Positions 1 through 6,039 of a stretch of DNA of 6,560 nt are shown here, piece after piece (position 1 is the first letter of the stretch; every line of letters starts with the position of its first letter). The stretch covers positions 1-6,560 of the forward strand of contig QFPD01000123.1 in the NCBI GenBank assembly GCA_003248845.1, written 5' to 3'. Position numbers and translations under genes: made by a program. Source of the stretch: Microbacterium sp. (GTDB lineage: Bacteria; Actinomycetota; Actinomycetes; Actinomycetales; Microbacteriaceae). Below the pieces are notes generated by a model. It saw only the letters and a program-made list of their open reading frames with translations, did not search any database and was not told the DNA's origin.

Positions 1-307
1 GGTACTCGAAGGAGACGCCGCGGACGATGAGGGCGAGGAGGATCAGCAGCAGCGGCAGATAGAAACCGCTGAAGAGAGTCGCGTACCACTCCGGGAAGGC
101 CGCGAACAGGCACGCGCCCGCGACGATGACCCAGGTCTCGTTGAGGTCCCACACCGGGCCGATCGTGTTGATCACCTGGCGGCGCGAGACCTCATCCTTG
201 CCGAGGAAGGGAAGCGACATCCCGACGCCGAAGTCGAACCCGTCGAGGACGAAATACCCGACGAAGAGCACACCGACGATGAAGAACCAGAGAGTTGCGA
301 GATCCAT
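1..307 (-). CDS. cydB: Cytochrome bd quinol oxidase subunit II, N-terminal part (cut by window edge)
   Basis: CydB is the second membrane subunit of cytochrome bd, which oxidises quinol and reduces oxygen to water without pumping protons. The visible 102 residues begin [19 protein letters not shown], a first membrane helix, followed by GFDFGVG (residues 23-29) and WDLNETW (53-59), both typical of CydB. The acid in the second motif (D54) matches the Asp that family structures place on a proton path. A second helix (about 60-77) and a third (about 80-97) follow. The start is ATG at 307; its GGAG Shine-Dalgarno (313-316) overlaps the stop codon of cydA, with only 8 bp between the genes, so translation is probably coupled. 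The gene runs off the left edge; cydD/cydC may follow, but that is outside the window. Identification is firm. Confidence 0.96.
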   Translation of the reverse strand, partial: MDLATLWFFIVGVLFVGYFVLDGFDFGVGMSLPFLGKDEVSRRQVINTIGPVWDLNETWVIVAGACLFAAFPEWYATLFSGFYLPLLLILLALIVRGVSFEY

Positions 308-315
308 GTCAGCTC

Positions 316-1761
316 CTAGTAGACCGTCGAGGGCGTCTCTTCGACCGCGAGGTCGGAGGGATCGGGGTCATCGGGACCGGGCAGCGGCGCGGGGCCTTCG
401 CGCACCGTCTTGAAGATGAGACCGAACTCCACGATCGCGAGCGCGAGGTAGATGAGGGTGAAGGCGATGAGCGAGATGAGCACCGTCCACCCCGGCACGT
501 TGGGGGAGACGCCGTCTTCGGTGAGCATCAGCCCGAAGACGATCCACGGCTGGCGGCCCATCTCGGTGAAGATCCAGCCGACGAGGATGCCGAGGAGAGC
601 GAGCGGCGCTTGCCAGATCGCGATCTTCCACATCCATCCGGCGACGGGACGCTTGGCGCCCTTGCGGGTGACCCAGAGGCCCACCACCGCGACCGCCGTG
701 GCGAGCAGGCCGAAGCCCATCATCCACCGGAACGACCAGTAAGTGACCCACAGGATCGGCGCGAAGTTGCCGCCGACCTGGTCGGCGAACTGCGGGAACA
801 TCTCGTTGGTGTAGAGCGCGTTGAGGTCGTTGATGCCCTCGACGCAGCCGTTGAAGTCGTGAGTCGAGAGGAAGGCCAGCACGTAGGGCACACGCAGCGA
901 CCAGATCTCACCCGTGCCGTCCGGGGTGCCGATCGAGAAGATCGAGAAGGAGGCATCCGCCCCGCAAGCGGAGTTGAACATCGCTTCGGCGGCGGCCATC
1001 TTCATGGGCTGGGTCTGCACCATGACGAGGCCGAGCTGGTCGCCGGAGAGGAAGACGCAGACGAAGCCGATGATCATGCCCCACAGACCGAACTTCAGCG
1101 CCGGTCGCATCGTCTCGTCGTGCTGCTTTCGGGAGAGGTGCCAGGCGGCCGCGGCGATCATGACGCCCGCGGAGAACATGAGCGCGGCGGAGATCGTGTG
1201 CGGGAACTGGGTGAGGGCGACAGGGTTCGTCAGCACCTGCCAGAAGTCGGCCATCTCGGCGCGGTGGCCCTCGGTCGACATCTGGTAACCCTTGGGGTTC
1301 TGCATGAACGCGTTCGCGGCGAGGATGAAGTAGGCCGACAGCCACGTTCCCACGACAGTGATCCAGATGGTCGCGAGGTGGACGCGGCGCGGCAGCTTGT
1401 TCCAGCCGAAGATCCACAGGCCGATGAACGTCGCCTCGAAGAAGAACGCCATGAGGCCCTCGAACGCGAGTGGAGCGCCGAACACGTCGCCGACGAAGCG
1501 GCTGTAGCTCGACCAGTTCATGCCGAACTGGAACTCCTGCACGATGCCGGTGACGATCCCCATCGCGAAGTTGATGAGGAAGATCTTGCCGAAGAACCGG
1601 GTCAGGTGCAGCCACTTCACGTCGCCCGTGCGGTGCCAGATCGTCTGGAAGATCGCGACGAACAACGACATCCCGAGCGTGAGCGGCACGAAGATGAAGT
1701 GATACAGGGTGGTGAGGCCGAACTGCCAGCGTGCGAGCAGGAGCGGGTCCAAGAAGTCCAT
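316..1761 (-). CDS. cydA: Cytochrome bd quinol oxidase subunit I
   Basis: CydA carries the three hemes of cytochrome bd and the quinol-oxidising site; it is an integral membrane protein of about nine helices. The 481-residue product shows the expected landmarks. H21 in TTLYHFIF is the likely high-spin heme ligand. H188 in QFPHTISA and M347 in [11 protein letters not shown] are the likely b558 ligands. E101 (PLAFEGL), E109 (FFFEATF) and E400 in the TEMGRQPW motif are family-conserved acids. The quinol-loop start QPMKMAAAE (251-259) contains the conserved Lys254 and Glu259. The loop after it is short, so this is the short Q-loop class usual in actinobacteria, not the long E. coli type. C266 and C306 flank the loop and could pair. 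The tail (455-481) is Pro/Asp/Glu-rich. ATG 1761 is preceded by a strong Shine-Dalgarno, GGGGAAGGA at 1767-1775. It lies directly upstream of cydB and downstream of a same-strand regulator. Confidence 0.98.
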   Translation of the reverse strand: MDFLDPLLLARWQFGLTTLYHFIFVPLTLGMSLFVAIFQTIWHRTGDVKWLHLTRFFGKIFLINFAMGIVTGIVQEFQFGMNWSSYSRFVGDVFGAPLAFEGLMAFFFEATFIGLWIFGWNKLPRRVHLATIWITVVGTWLSAYFILAANAFMQNPKGYQMSTEGHRAEMADFWQVLTNPVALTQFPHTISAALMFSAGVMIAAAAWHLSRKQHDETMRPALKFGLWGMIIGFVCVFLSGDQLGLVMVQTQPMKMAAAEAMFNSACGADASFSIFSIGTPDGTGEIWSLRVPYVLAFLSTHDFNGCVEGINDLNALYTNEMFPQFADQVGGNFAPILWVTYWSFRWMMGFGLLATAVAVVGLWVTRKGAKRPVAGWMWKIAIWQAPLALLGILVGWIFTEMGRQPWIVFGLMLTEDGVSPNVPGWTVLISLIAFTLIYLALAIVEFGLIFKTVREGPAPLPGPDDPDPSDLAVEETPSTVY

Positions 1762-1873
1762 CGCGGTCCTTCCCCGGAGGTGGGTCTTCCTTGTGACTGA
1801 AGGTACACAGGTCCTTCCCAGCGCAGGAGCGGGTGCGCCGTGAATAACCCGGGGCGCCTCTCGACGCCGTCGA
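1762..1873 (-). promoter_or_regulatory. cydA upstream region with a Rex-like imperfect repeat and an 11-mer shared with the regulator promoter
   Basis: This 112-bp gap separates the regulator stop from cydA and is the likely site of a cydA promoter. I see three things. First, TGTG (1792-1795) and CACA (1806-1809) form an inverted repeat with a 10-bp spacer. Known Rex operators upstream of actinobacterial cyd genes have TGTG-N8-CACA, so the spacing is off by two. Second, TACCTT on the minus strand (1800-1805) fits the actinobacterial -10 pattern TANNNT, with no recognisable -35; it overlaps the repeat. Third, GCCGTGAATAA (1837-1847, plus strand) recurs exactly on the minus strand at 2505-2515 over the regulator promoter. 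No convincing terminator separates the two genes. Read-through from the regulator into cydA is therefore possible. Confidence 0.4.
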
Positions 1874-2497
1874 TCAGGCCTTCTGCGAGGCGTGCAGGAG
1901 CTGCACGATGCACTCGCGCGGATCGCACGAGGAGCGCATGCCGTCGACCGAAAGCGGGCCGTCGGCCGAGCTCAGCACGCTCTGCATGATGCTCAGATGC
2001 ACGCTGCAGAGCGTGGCGCGATGGGATGCCTGCGACGACGCGTGCGCGCACGGCGTGAGCTCGACGGTCAGCTCGTTCTCGTCGATGAGCGGATCGAAAC
2101 CCGCCCCCTCGAGGTCCTCGACGAGCGCATCGATCTGGTGGAGTGCGGCCGTGTCGAGCTCGGGGATCGACCCCGGGAGGACGCGGCGCATGAGATCGCC
2201 CCGCTCGGCGGCGGCCCGTGCTTTGCGCCGTTGAACGGGGCTGCACGCTGTGACGCCGTCGCTTGCCGAGTAGAGCACCCGCGGGCGTCCGCGCGTCGTG
2301 CGGTGTTCGGTCTCGGAGACGACGTACCCGTCGTCGATGAGGCGCTGAAGGTGCTCGCGCACCGTGTTGGGGTGGAGCTTCGTAGCCGAGACGAGCTCGG
2401 AGACGGTCCGCTGCGGCTGATGCTGCACGAGGTGCAGGATCTCGACGCGTGAGTAGCTGGAAATGGCGCTGTAGCCCGCCGGGCGACCTGTGGTCAT
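1874..2497 (-). CDS. Winged-helix transcriptional regulator with C-terminal cysteine cluster (possible Fe-S or redox sensor)
   Basis: A 207-residue DNA-binding regulator. Residues 16-60 form a helix-turn-helix (TVSELVSATKLHPNTVREHL, recognition helix about 42-53), followed by a wing rich in Arg and Gly (RTTRGRPRVLY, 66-76), as in ArsR/SufR-like regulators. The C-terminal half carries C150, C164, C191 and C196 (C-X13-C-X26-C-X4-C), plus C85. The frame TPCAH...LCSVHLSIMQSVL...CDPREC resembles, from memory, the sensing domain of SufR-type regulators, where such cysteines hold an Fe-S cluster; ligation is inferred here. It sits 112 bp upstream of cydA in the same orientation, so control of cytochrome bd is a reasonable inference. 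I chose ATG 2497 because the homology-like region begins right after it and a -10-like element lies 6 nt upstream; the frame stays open upstream, but those residues look non-coding. There is no good Shine-Dalgarno, so the transcript is probably leaderless. Direct target and ligand are unknown. Confidence 0.85.
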   Translation of the reverse strand: MTTGRPAGYSAISSYSRVEILHLVQHQPQRTVSELVSATKLHPNTVREHLQRLIDDGYVVSETEHRTTRGRPRVLYSASDGVTACSPVQRRKARAAAERGDLMRRVLPGSIPELDTAALHQIDALVEDLEGAGFDPLIDENELTVELTPCAHASSQASHRATLCSVHLSIMQSVLSSADGPLSVDGMRSSCDPRECIVQLLHASQKA

Positions 2498-2502
2498 ACC
2501 AC
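2490..2502. promoter_or_regulatory. Palindromic operator candidate over the regulator start codon
   Basis: GTGGTCATACCAC is a perfect palindrome (5-bp arms, 3-bp centre), and its centre is the regulator's own ATG (2495-2497, minus strand). A related copy lies at 2533-2545. A protein bound here would cover the transcription start if the mRNA is leaderless. Autoregulation is inferred from position and symmetry only. Confidence 0.5.
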
Positions 2503-2503
2503 T

Positions 2504-2509
2504 ATTATT
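2504..2509 (-). promoter_or_regulatory. -10 element of the regulator gene, probably giving a leaderless mRNA
   Basis: On the minus strand AATAAT lies exactly 6 nt before the ATG at 2497. The position is right for transcription to begin at or next to the start codon. No purine-rich ribosome-binding site lies between. No clear -35 hexamer is seen at the usual 17-18 bp distance. Confidence 0.45.
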
Positions 2510-2532
2510 CACGGCTTCGGCATTTCGCGCTA

Positions 2533-2545
2533 GTGGTCTGATCAC
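2533..2545. promoter_or_regulatory. Second copy of the operator-like palindrome
   Basis: GTGGTCTGATCAC matches the copy at 2490-2502 in 10 of 13 positions and keeps 4 of 5 arm pairs. The two centres (2496 and 2539) are 43 bp apart, about four helical turns. This copy overlaps the expected -35 zone of the regulator promoter and lies about 70 bp upstream of the divergent esterase promoter. Flanking bases extend the relation: 2491-2504 and 2531-2544 form a 14-bp inverted repeat with two mismatches. Confidence 0.45.
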
Positions 2546-2612
2546 GTTTCGCGGTGATGGCCGAGGAATGCATCGCGCTGTGTGACTCAGCGGAATCTGG
2601 GCGGTCGGGCCG

Positions 2613-2618
2613 TAGAGT
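2613..2618 (+). promoter_or_regulatory. -10 element of the esterase gene, probably giving a leaderless mRNA
   Basis: TAGAGT fits the TANNNT pattern and lies 6 nt before ATG 2625. This repeats the arrangement at the divergent regulator gene. No Shine-Dalgarno sequence is present in the intervening CGGCGC, and no good -35 is visible. Confidence 0.45.
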
Positions 2619-2624
2619 CGGCGC

Positions 2625-3920
2625 ATGGATCTGACGCGGCTGCCGATCGCGGACGGCGCTGTGCCCGTGACCGTCTTCGCGCTCGCCGCTCTCCTGTTCC
2701 TCGTGCTCGCCGTGCGTCGCTGGACGCGCCGGGCGCTTCTGTGGGCGGGCGCGGCCGCTCTGTGCGGCGCTGTGCTCGGCTACGCGGTGTACAAGGTCGT
2801 GAACCTCACCGACGTCTTCGGCGACGCGGCTCCGACGTTCGTGTGGCACTGGACCGCCGCGGCCTTCGCGGCCTCCGGCTTCGCCCTCGGCGGCCTCGTC
2901 GGCGCACGAGCATGGCGCAAGGTGGTCTCTGTCTTCGCCGTCGTGGTGTTCCTCCTCGCGGGCATCCTCGGCATCAATATGCGCTTCGGACTCAACCCGA
3001 CCCTCGGGAGCCTTTTCGGCATCACCTCGACGATCGTTCTGCCCGACTCCGGCAACGACCCCACCGGCGCCCCGTCGGTGCCGCTCTACCAGTCGTGGAC
3101 CGCTCTGGCCGGGATGCCGGCGATCGGCAGCCGCGGCGCGCAAACCATTCCGGCGACAGTCTCCGGTTTCGATGCGCGCCCAGCGGGGATCTATCTGCCG
3201 CCGGCGGCGCTCGTCAAGGACGCACCCGCGTTGCCCCTCGTCGTGATGATGATGGGCCACCCGGGCAGCCCCGACGGGACGGTCATCAGCGACGTGCTCG
3301 ACACCTTCGCCGCGCAGCACGGCGGGCTTGCGCCGATCGTCGTCATCGCCGATCAGCTGGGCGCCGAGGTGAATGACACCGCCTGCGCGGACTCGACGAC
3401 CTACGGCAACGCCCGTACCTACGTCACGGTCGACGTCGTGAACTGGGCGAAGAAGAATCTCCACATCATCGACGATCCCGCCTACTGGACGATCGCCGGC
3501 TACTCGAACGGGGGTGGATGCGCCATCACCTTCGGCGCGCAGGAGCCGCAGCTGTGGAAGAACATCCTCGATGTGTCCGGTGAGCCCTTCCCCGGTTCGG
3601 AGCAGGCCGCGAACATCACGAAGGTGGTCTACGGCGGTGACGCGGCCGCGTTCGAGGCATCCAAGCCCGTCAACATCCTGGCGGCCGCAGCGCCCGGGAC
3701 CTACAGCGGCATGACCGCGGTGTTCACAGCGGGATCAGCCGATCCGTCGTATATGGCCGCGGCAGATTCGGTCGCCGCGGCGGCGCGGGCGGCCGGCATG
3801 ACCGTCACGCGCTACGACGTTCCGGGAGCCGGCCACACGGGAGATGCGCTGAAGGACGGGCTCGCCGAGGGGTTCACCGTGCTCTTCCCCGTGCTCGGGT
3901 TGGCGGCTCCTGCAGGCTGA
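2625..3920 (+). CDS. Membrane-anchored alpha/beta-hydrolase (putative esterase)
   Basis: A 431-residue protein with an N-terminal membrane part and a C-terminal hydrolase. Hydrophobic helices lie at about 12-30, 37-57, 76-95 and 100-116. The hydrolase domain follows from about 140 and should face outside the cytoplasm. The nucleophile elbow is GYSNGG (292-297), with S294 as the catalytic Ser. H404 in GAGHTG is the probable catalytic His, and D373 in FTAGSADPSY the likely acid. The MMMGHPG segment (208-214) probably contributes to the oxyanion hole. The plan, multi-helix anchor plus an esterase-D/mycolyltransferase-like fold, is common in actinobacteria that lack mycolates, so a cell-envelope ester is a plausible but unproven substrate. 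ATG 2625 follows a -10-like TAGAGT at 6 nt, which supports this start. It diverges from the regulator gene and may share its control region. Its 3' end overlaps the convergent P-loop pseudogene by 47 bp. Confidence 0.85.
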   Translation: MDLTRLPIADGAVPVTVFALAALLFLVLAVRRWTRRALLWAGAAALCGAVLGYAVYKVVNLTDVFGDAAPTFVWHWTAAAFAASGFALGGLVGARAWRKVVSVFAVVVFLLAGILGINMRFGLNPTLGSLFGITSTIVLPDSGNDPTGAPSVPLYQSWTALAGMPAIGSRGAQTIPATVSGFDARPAGIYLPPAALVKDAPALPLVVMMMGHPGSPDGTVISDVLDTFAAQHGGLAPIVVIADQLGAEVNDTACADSTTYGNARTYVTVDVVNWAKKNLHIIDDPAYWTIAGYSNGGGCAITFGAQEPQLWKNILDVSGEPFPGSEQAANITKVVYGGDAAAFEASKPVNILAAAAPGTYSGMTAVFTAGSADPSYMAAADSVAAAARAAGMTVTRYDVPGAGHTGDALKDGLAEGFTVLFPVLGLAAPAG

Positions 3921-4292
3921 GCCAGGTTTCGACCTCGCGGTGTGAGCGGAGGCGCACCACGACGAGGTTCTCGTGGTCGGCCTCGACCTGTGGCACGCGC
4001 TCGCGGTACGTGTGACGCGTCGACCACGCCCACCGGACGATGTGCTCGGGGTCGGTGAAGAACGTCGCGAGGGGCCCCTCGACGTTGCCGTTCCACAGCT
4101 CCTCGCGTCGCCACCGGCGGCGCACCGTGCGCCGCACGACCTGCGGCAGCGTCACCCGCGCGAAGGGCAGATCGAGCCACACCAGCAGATCGGCGCGGGC
4201 CGCCAGCAGAACGTCGTCTTGCCCGCGCCCGACACGCCCGCGACGAGAATCCGCCGCGGGCGTGTGGGAAGGGGGTCTCGCGCGCCGAGCAC
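3874..4292 (-). pseudogene. P-loop kinase-like ('topology modulation'-type) gene with internal deletion and frameshift
   Basis: Two reading frames on the same strand give two halves of one family. The upstream frame (GTG start about 4292) encodes RILVAGVSGAGKTTF, an N-terminal strand and Walker A loop. At about 4205-4216 the frame breaks. The other frame continues as LLAARADLLVWLDLPFARVTLPQVVRRTVRRRWRREELWNGNVEGPLATFFTDPEHIVRWAW and ends at 3874. As I remember the family (adenylate-kinase-like P-loop proteins called topology modulation or FlaR-like), roughly 55-65 residues normally lie between the GKTT and the LLVWLD segment. Here they abut directly, so a block was lost and the frame shifted. 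The product would be a non-functional short peptide. The downstream half keeps good conservation, implying recent decay or a sequencing/assembly error. It starts 10 bp after the LLM oxidoreductase stop and was probably co-transcribed with it. Confidence 0.8.
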
Positions 4293-4302
4293 GACCGGGA
4301 GT

Positions 4303-5331
4303 CTACTTCTCGGTGTTCGGCTTCCAGCCGAGGGCCGGCGCGACGTGCGTTGCGAACTCCTCGACGATGTGGAGGTTGAACGCAACACCCAACTGCGACG
4401 GGATCGTGAGCATGAGGGTGTCGGCCCTCATGACCGCGGCATCCTGCTGCAGCTGCTCGACGAGGACGTCGGGGGATGCCGCGTAGGTCTTGCCGAACGT
4501 CGAGCGGAAGCCGTCGATGTAGCCGATGCCGTCGCCCTCCTGACTGTGTCCGAAATACAGCTCGTCTTCGGCCGTCGTGATGGGGAACACCGAGCGGCTC
4601 ACCGACACGCGCGGTGTGCCGGGGTGTCCGGCCTCCTGCCACGCCGCGCGGAAGCGATCGATCTGTTCGGCCTGCAGGATGTCGAACGGACGGCCGTCGG
4701 CCTCGGTGACGAGAGTCGACGACATCAGGTTGAGCCCCATCCGCCCCGCCCACTCCGCGGTCTCGCGGCTTCCTGCGCCCCACCAGATGCGGTCACGCAG
4801 GCCGGGGGAGTGCGGTTCGATGCGCTGCAGCCCGCTCCCGCCTCCGAAGGGCGAGTTCGCGTCTCGCTCGGCGATGCCCTCGCCGCCGATCGCACGCCAG
4901 AAAAGATCGAAGTGCTCGCGGGCGAGGTCGGCCCCGCGCGGATCCTCTCCCGTGTAACCGAACTTCTCGTAGCCGCGGACGACCGTCTCGGGTGAGCCGC
5001 GGCTCACGCCGAGGGCGAGCCGACCGTCGGAGATGAGGTCGACAGCGGCGGCCTCCTCGGCGAGGTACAGCGGGTTCTCGTAGCGCATGTCGACGACGCC
5101 CGTGCCCATCTCGATGCGCTCCGTCTTCGCGGCGATCGCGGCGAGCAGCGGCATGGGCGAGGCCTGCTGGCGAGCGAAGTGGTGCACGCGGAAGTAGATG
5201 CCGTTCGCGCCGAGCTCGTCCATCCCCTGGGCGAGGTCGATCGCCTGGTGCAGCGAGTCGCCGGCCGTGAGCTCGCGCCCGCCGCCGAGCGGCCCGTAGT
5301 GTCCGAACGAGAGTGTTCCGAAGCGTTGCAT
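4303..5331 (-). CDS. LLM class flavin-dependent oxidoreductase (luciferase-like monooxygenase)
   Basis: A 342-residue cytoplasmic TIM-barrel enzyme of the bacterial luciferase-like superfamily, expected to use reduced FMN or F420; substrate unknown. Recognisable segments are the N-terminal strand MQRFGTLSFGHYGP, the loop YFRVHHFARQQASPMPLLAAIAAKT (46-70, in place of the usual EHHF), TERIEMGTGVVDMRYENPLYLAEEAAAVDLISDGRLALGVSRGSPE (70-115, the best-conserved family block), and the later IWWGAGSRETAEWAGRMGLNLM (182-203). Length is normal for the family. ATG 5331 is preceded by GAGG at 5337-5340 with suitable spacing. The frame stays open further upstream, but that extension runs through the inverted-repeat region and is not protein-like. 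The P-loop pseudogene follows 10 bp after the stop, suggesting a two-gene transcript. Whether it uses FMN or F420 cannot be told from the sequence alone. Confidence 0.92.
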   Translation of the reverse strand: MQRFGTLSFGHYGPLGGGRELTAGDSLHQAIDLAQGMDELGANGIYFRVHHFARQQASPMPLLAAIAAKTERIEMGTGVVDMRYENPLYLAEEAAAVDLISDGRLALGVSRGSPETVVRGYEKFGYTGEDPRGADLAREHFDLFWRAIGGEGIAERDANSPFGGGSGLQRIEPHSPGLRDRIWWGAGSRETAEWAGRMGLNLMSSTLVTEADGRPFDILQAEQIDRFRAAWQEAGHPGTPRVSVSRSVFPITTAEDELYFGHSQEGDGIGYIDGFRSTFGKTYAASPDVLVEQLQQDAAVMRADTLMLTIPSQLGVAFNLHIVEEFATHVAPALGWKPNTEK

Positions 5332-5358
5332 GATGACCTCAACCGTACGCGGGTGCGT

Positions 5359-5376
5359 TCCATTCCCGTGAATGGA
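5359..5376. promoter_or_regulatory. Short palindrome upstream of the LLM oxidoreductase gene, operator candidate
   Basis: TCCATTC-CCGT-GAATGGA is a perfect inverted repeat with 7-bp arms and a 4-bp centre. It lies 28 bp upstream of the LLM start codon, where an operator would sit near the promoter. I find no second copy in the window and no convincing -35/-10 pair here, so the operator role is inferred. Confidence 0.4.
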
Positions 5377-5393
5377 TGCCGCGGGTAAGGTGA

Positions 5394-5434
5394 CGCGAAT
5401 GCTGCCCTCGCACGTGTGCAGGGCAGCATTCGCG
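5394..5434. repeat. Large inverted repeat (15-bp perfect stem), candidate terminator or structured element
   Basis: The arms CGCGAATGCTGCCCT (5394-5408) and its exact complement (5420-5434) enclose 11 bases, which can add GCAC/GTGC pairs around a two-base turn. An RNA from either strand would fold into a very stable hairpin. On the plus strand it is followed after a few bases by CCTTTT. On the minus strand, where both flanking genes lie, no T-run follows. It stands between the stop of the FBP-type gene and the LLM gene start, so it may end transcription of the former, though it lies 114 bp beyond that stop. Function is uncertain. Confidence 0.7.
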
Positions 5435-5457
5435 CCGCCTTTTGGAGGTGCCCGCAG

Positions 5458-5516
5458 ACGAGGTGGCGTGATTGCGGGGATGCCGACCCGCGAGCACCCC
5501 GTTCGCGCCACCTCGT
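5458..5516. repeat. Second inverted repeat (11-bp perfect stem with internal extension)
   Basis: ACGAGGTGGCG (5458-5468) and its complement (5506-5516) form a perfect 11-bp stem. Further inside, CGGGG (5475-5479) can pair with CCCCG (5497-5501), extending the structure with mismatches. It begins 32 bp after the stop of the FBP-type zinc-finger gene, a natural place for a terminator, but no T-run follows on the minus strand. Together with the repeat at 5394-5434 it fills most of the 216-bp gap. Confidence 0.6.
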
Positions 5517-5547
5517 TCGGATGCTCGTGTGCACGCGCCGGCGCGGG

Positions 5548-6039
5548 TCACACCCCGTCGCGGACGGCGCGCACAAAGGCCTCGACGTTCGCCCGCATCG
5601 CCGTGATGCGTGCGGCGCGAGCGGCCTCGCGGTCGAACCCGGTGTAGGCGAGGGGCGGCAGCTTCCGCACGTTGGCGTTGCACTGGAAGCGGTCGCACGC
5701 GAGGGTGCCGACGGTGTCGCCGCGGCGCCCGGCATCCCCGACCCGCTTCGCCGTGAACAGCAGCACGTCGTTCGGGAGGTGCACATCGGCGCACCACGCG
5801 CACTGTGCGCGCGTGCGCGGCTTGGACTCGGCTTGGCGCAGCAGAAGGCCCGTCGGCTCGCCGTCGAGCTCGGCGACGACGTATCCGACGAGGGCGAGCT
5901 TGCGGTCGCGCGCGCCGTAGAAGTCGAAAGCGTCCCACGGGGTGTCGCTGAACTCGGCGGGAAGGGTCAGGTTCCTGCGCTCGGACTGTGTGACGTTGAT
6001 GAGGCTGGCGCGGATCTGCGCCTCGGTGAGAGCGTGCAT
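5548..6039 (-). CDS. FBP-domain protein with treble-clef zinc finger (EF-G-binding-like)
   Basis: A 163-residue cytoplasmic protein. It opens MHALTEAQIRASLINVTQSE and ends with a zinc-finger module: C80-X2-C83 (AQCAWCADVH) and C115-X4-C120 (LACDRFQCNANVR). Two CXnC knuckles and the CNANVR segment are typical of the FBP C-terminal treble clef, related to the domain by which fusidic-acid-resistance proteins bind elongation factor G. In FusB-type proteins this domain frees EF-G stalled on the ribosome. Single-copy actinobacterial homologues have not, to my knowledge, been assigned a role, so a resistance function should not be assumed. ATG 6039 is preferred over an upstream in-frame ATG (6120) because the family-like sequence begins here and a weak GAAAGA lies 7 nt upstream (6047-6052); the extra residues look unlike protein. 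It diverges from the aldo/keto reductase gene. Confidence 0.85.
   Translation of the reverse strand: MHALTEAQIRASLINVTQSERRNLTLPAEFSDTPWDAFDFYGARDRKLALVGYVVAELDGEPTGLLLRQAESKPRTRAQCAWCADVHLPNDVLLFTAKRVGDAGRRGDTVGTLACDRFQCNANVRKLPPLAYTGFDREAARAARITAMRANVEAFVRAVRDGV

Noticed and set aside
295..1800. A 501-codon open frame on the plus strand opposite cydA
   Set aside because: It is Arg/Glu/Asp/His-rich without any domain, and mirrors cydA, whose heme ligands and motifs are unmistakable. Long antisense frames are expected at this GC content.
1835..1857. GCGCC...GGCGC inverted repeat as a terminator after the regulator
   Set aside because: Only five pairs with a long loop and no T-run, so it does not support a terminator.
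2498..2626. N-terminal extension of the regulator to an ATG at 2626
   Set aside because: The extra 43 residues cross the divergent promoter region and overlap the esterase start. The helix-turn-helix protein starts naturally at 2497.
2505..3464. A 319-codon minus-strand frame opposite the esterase
   Set aside because: Composition is His/Arg/Glu-rich noise, while the plus strand encodes a hydrolase with a catalytic triad.
4205..4216. Programmed frameshifting in the P-loop gene
   Set aside because: No slippery heptamer is present, and a block of about 55-65 residues is missing as well, which a frameshift would not restore.
3973..4995. A 340-codon plus-strand frame opposite the LLM gene
   Set aside because: Arg-rich, no motifs, and antisense to a gene with clear family blocks.
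5332..5511. N-terminal extension of the LLM oxidoreductase to an ATG at 5511
   Set aside because: The extension runs through two inverted repeats, is not protein-like, and a good ribosome-binding site supports 5331.
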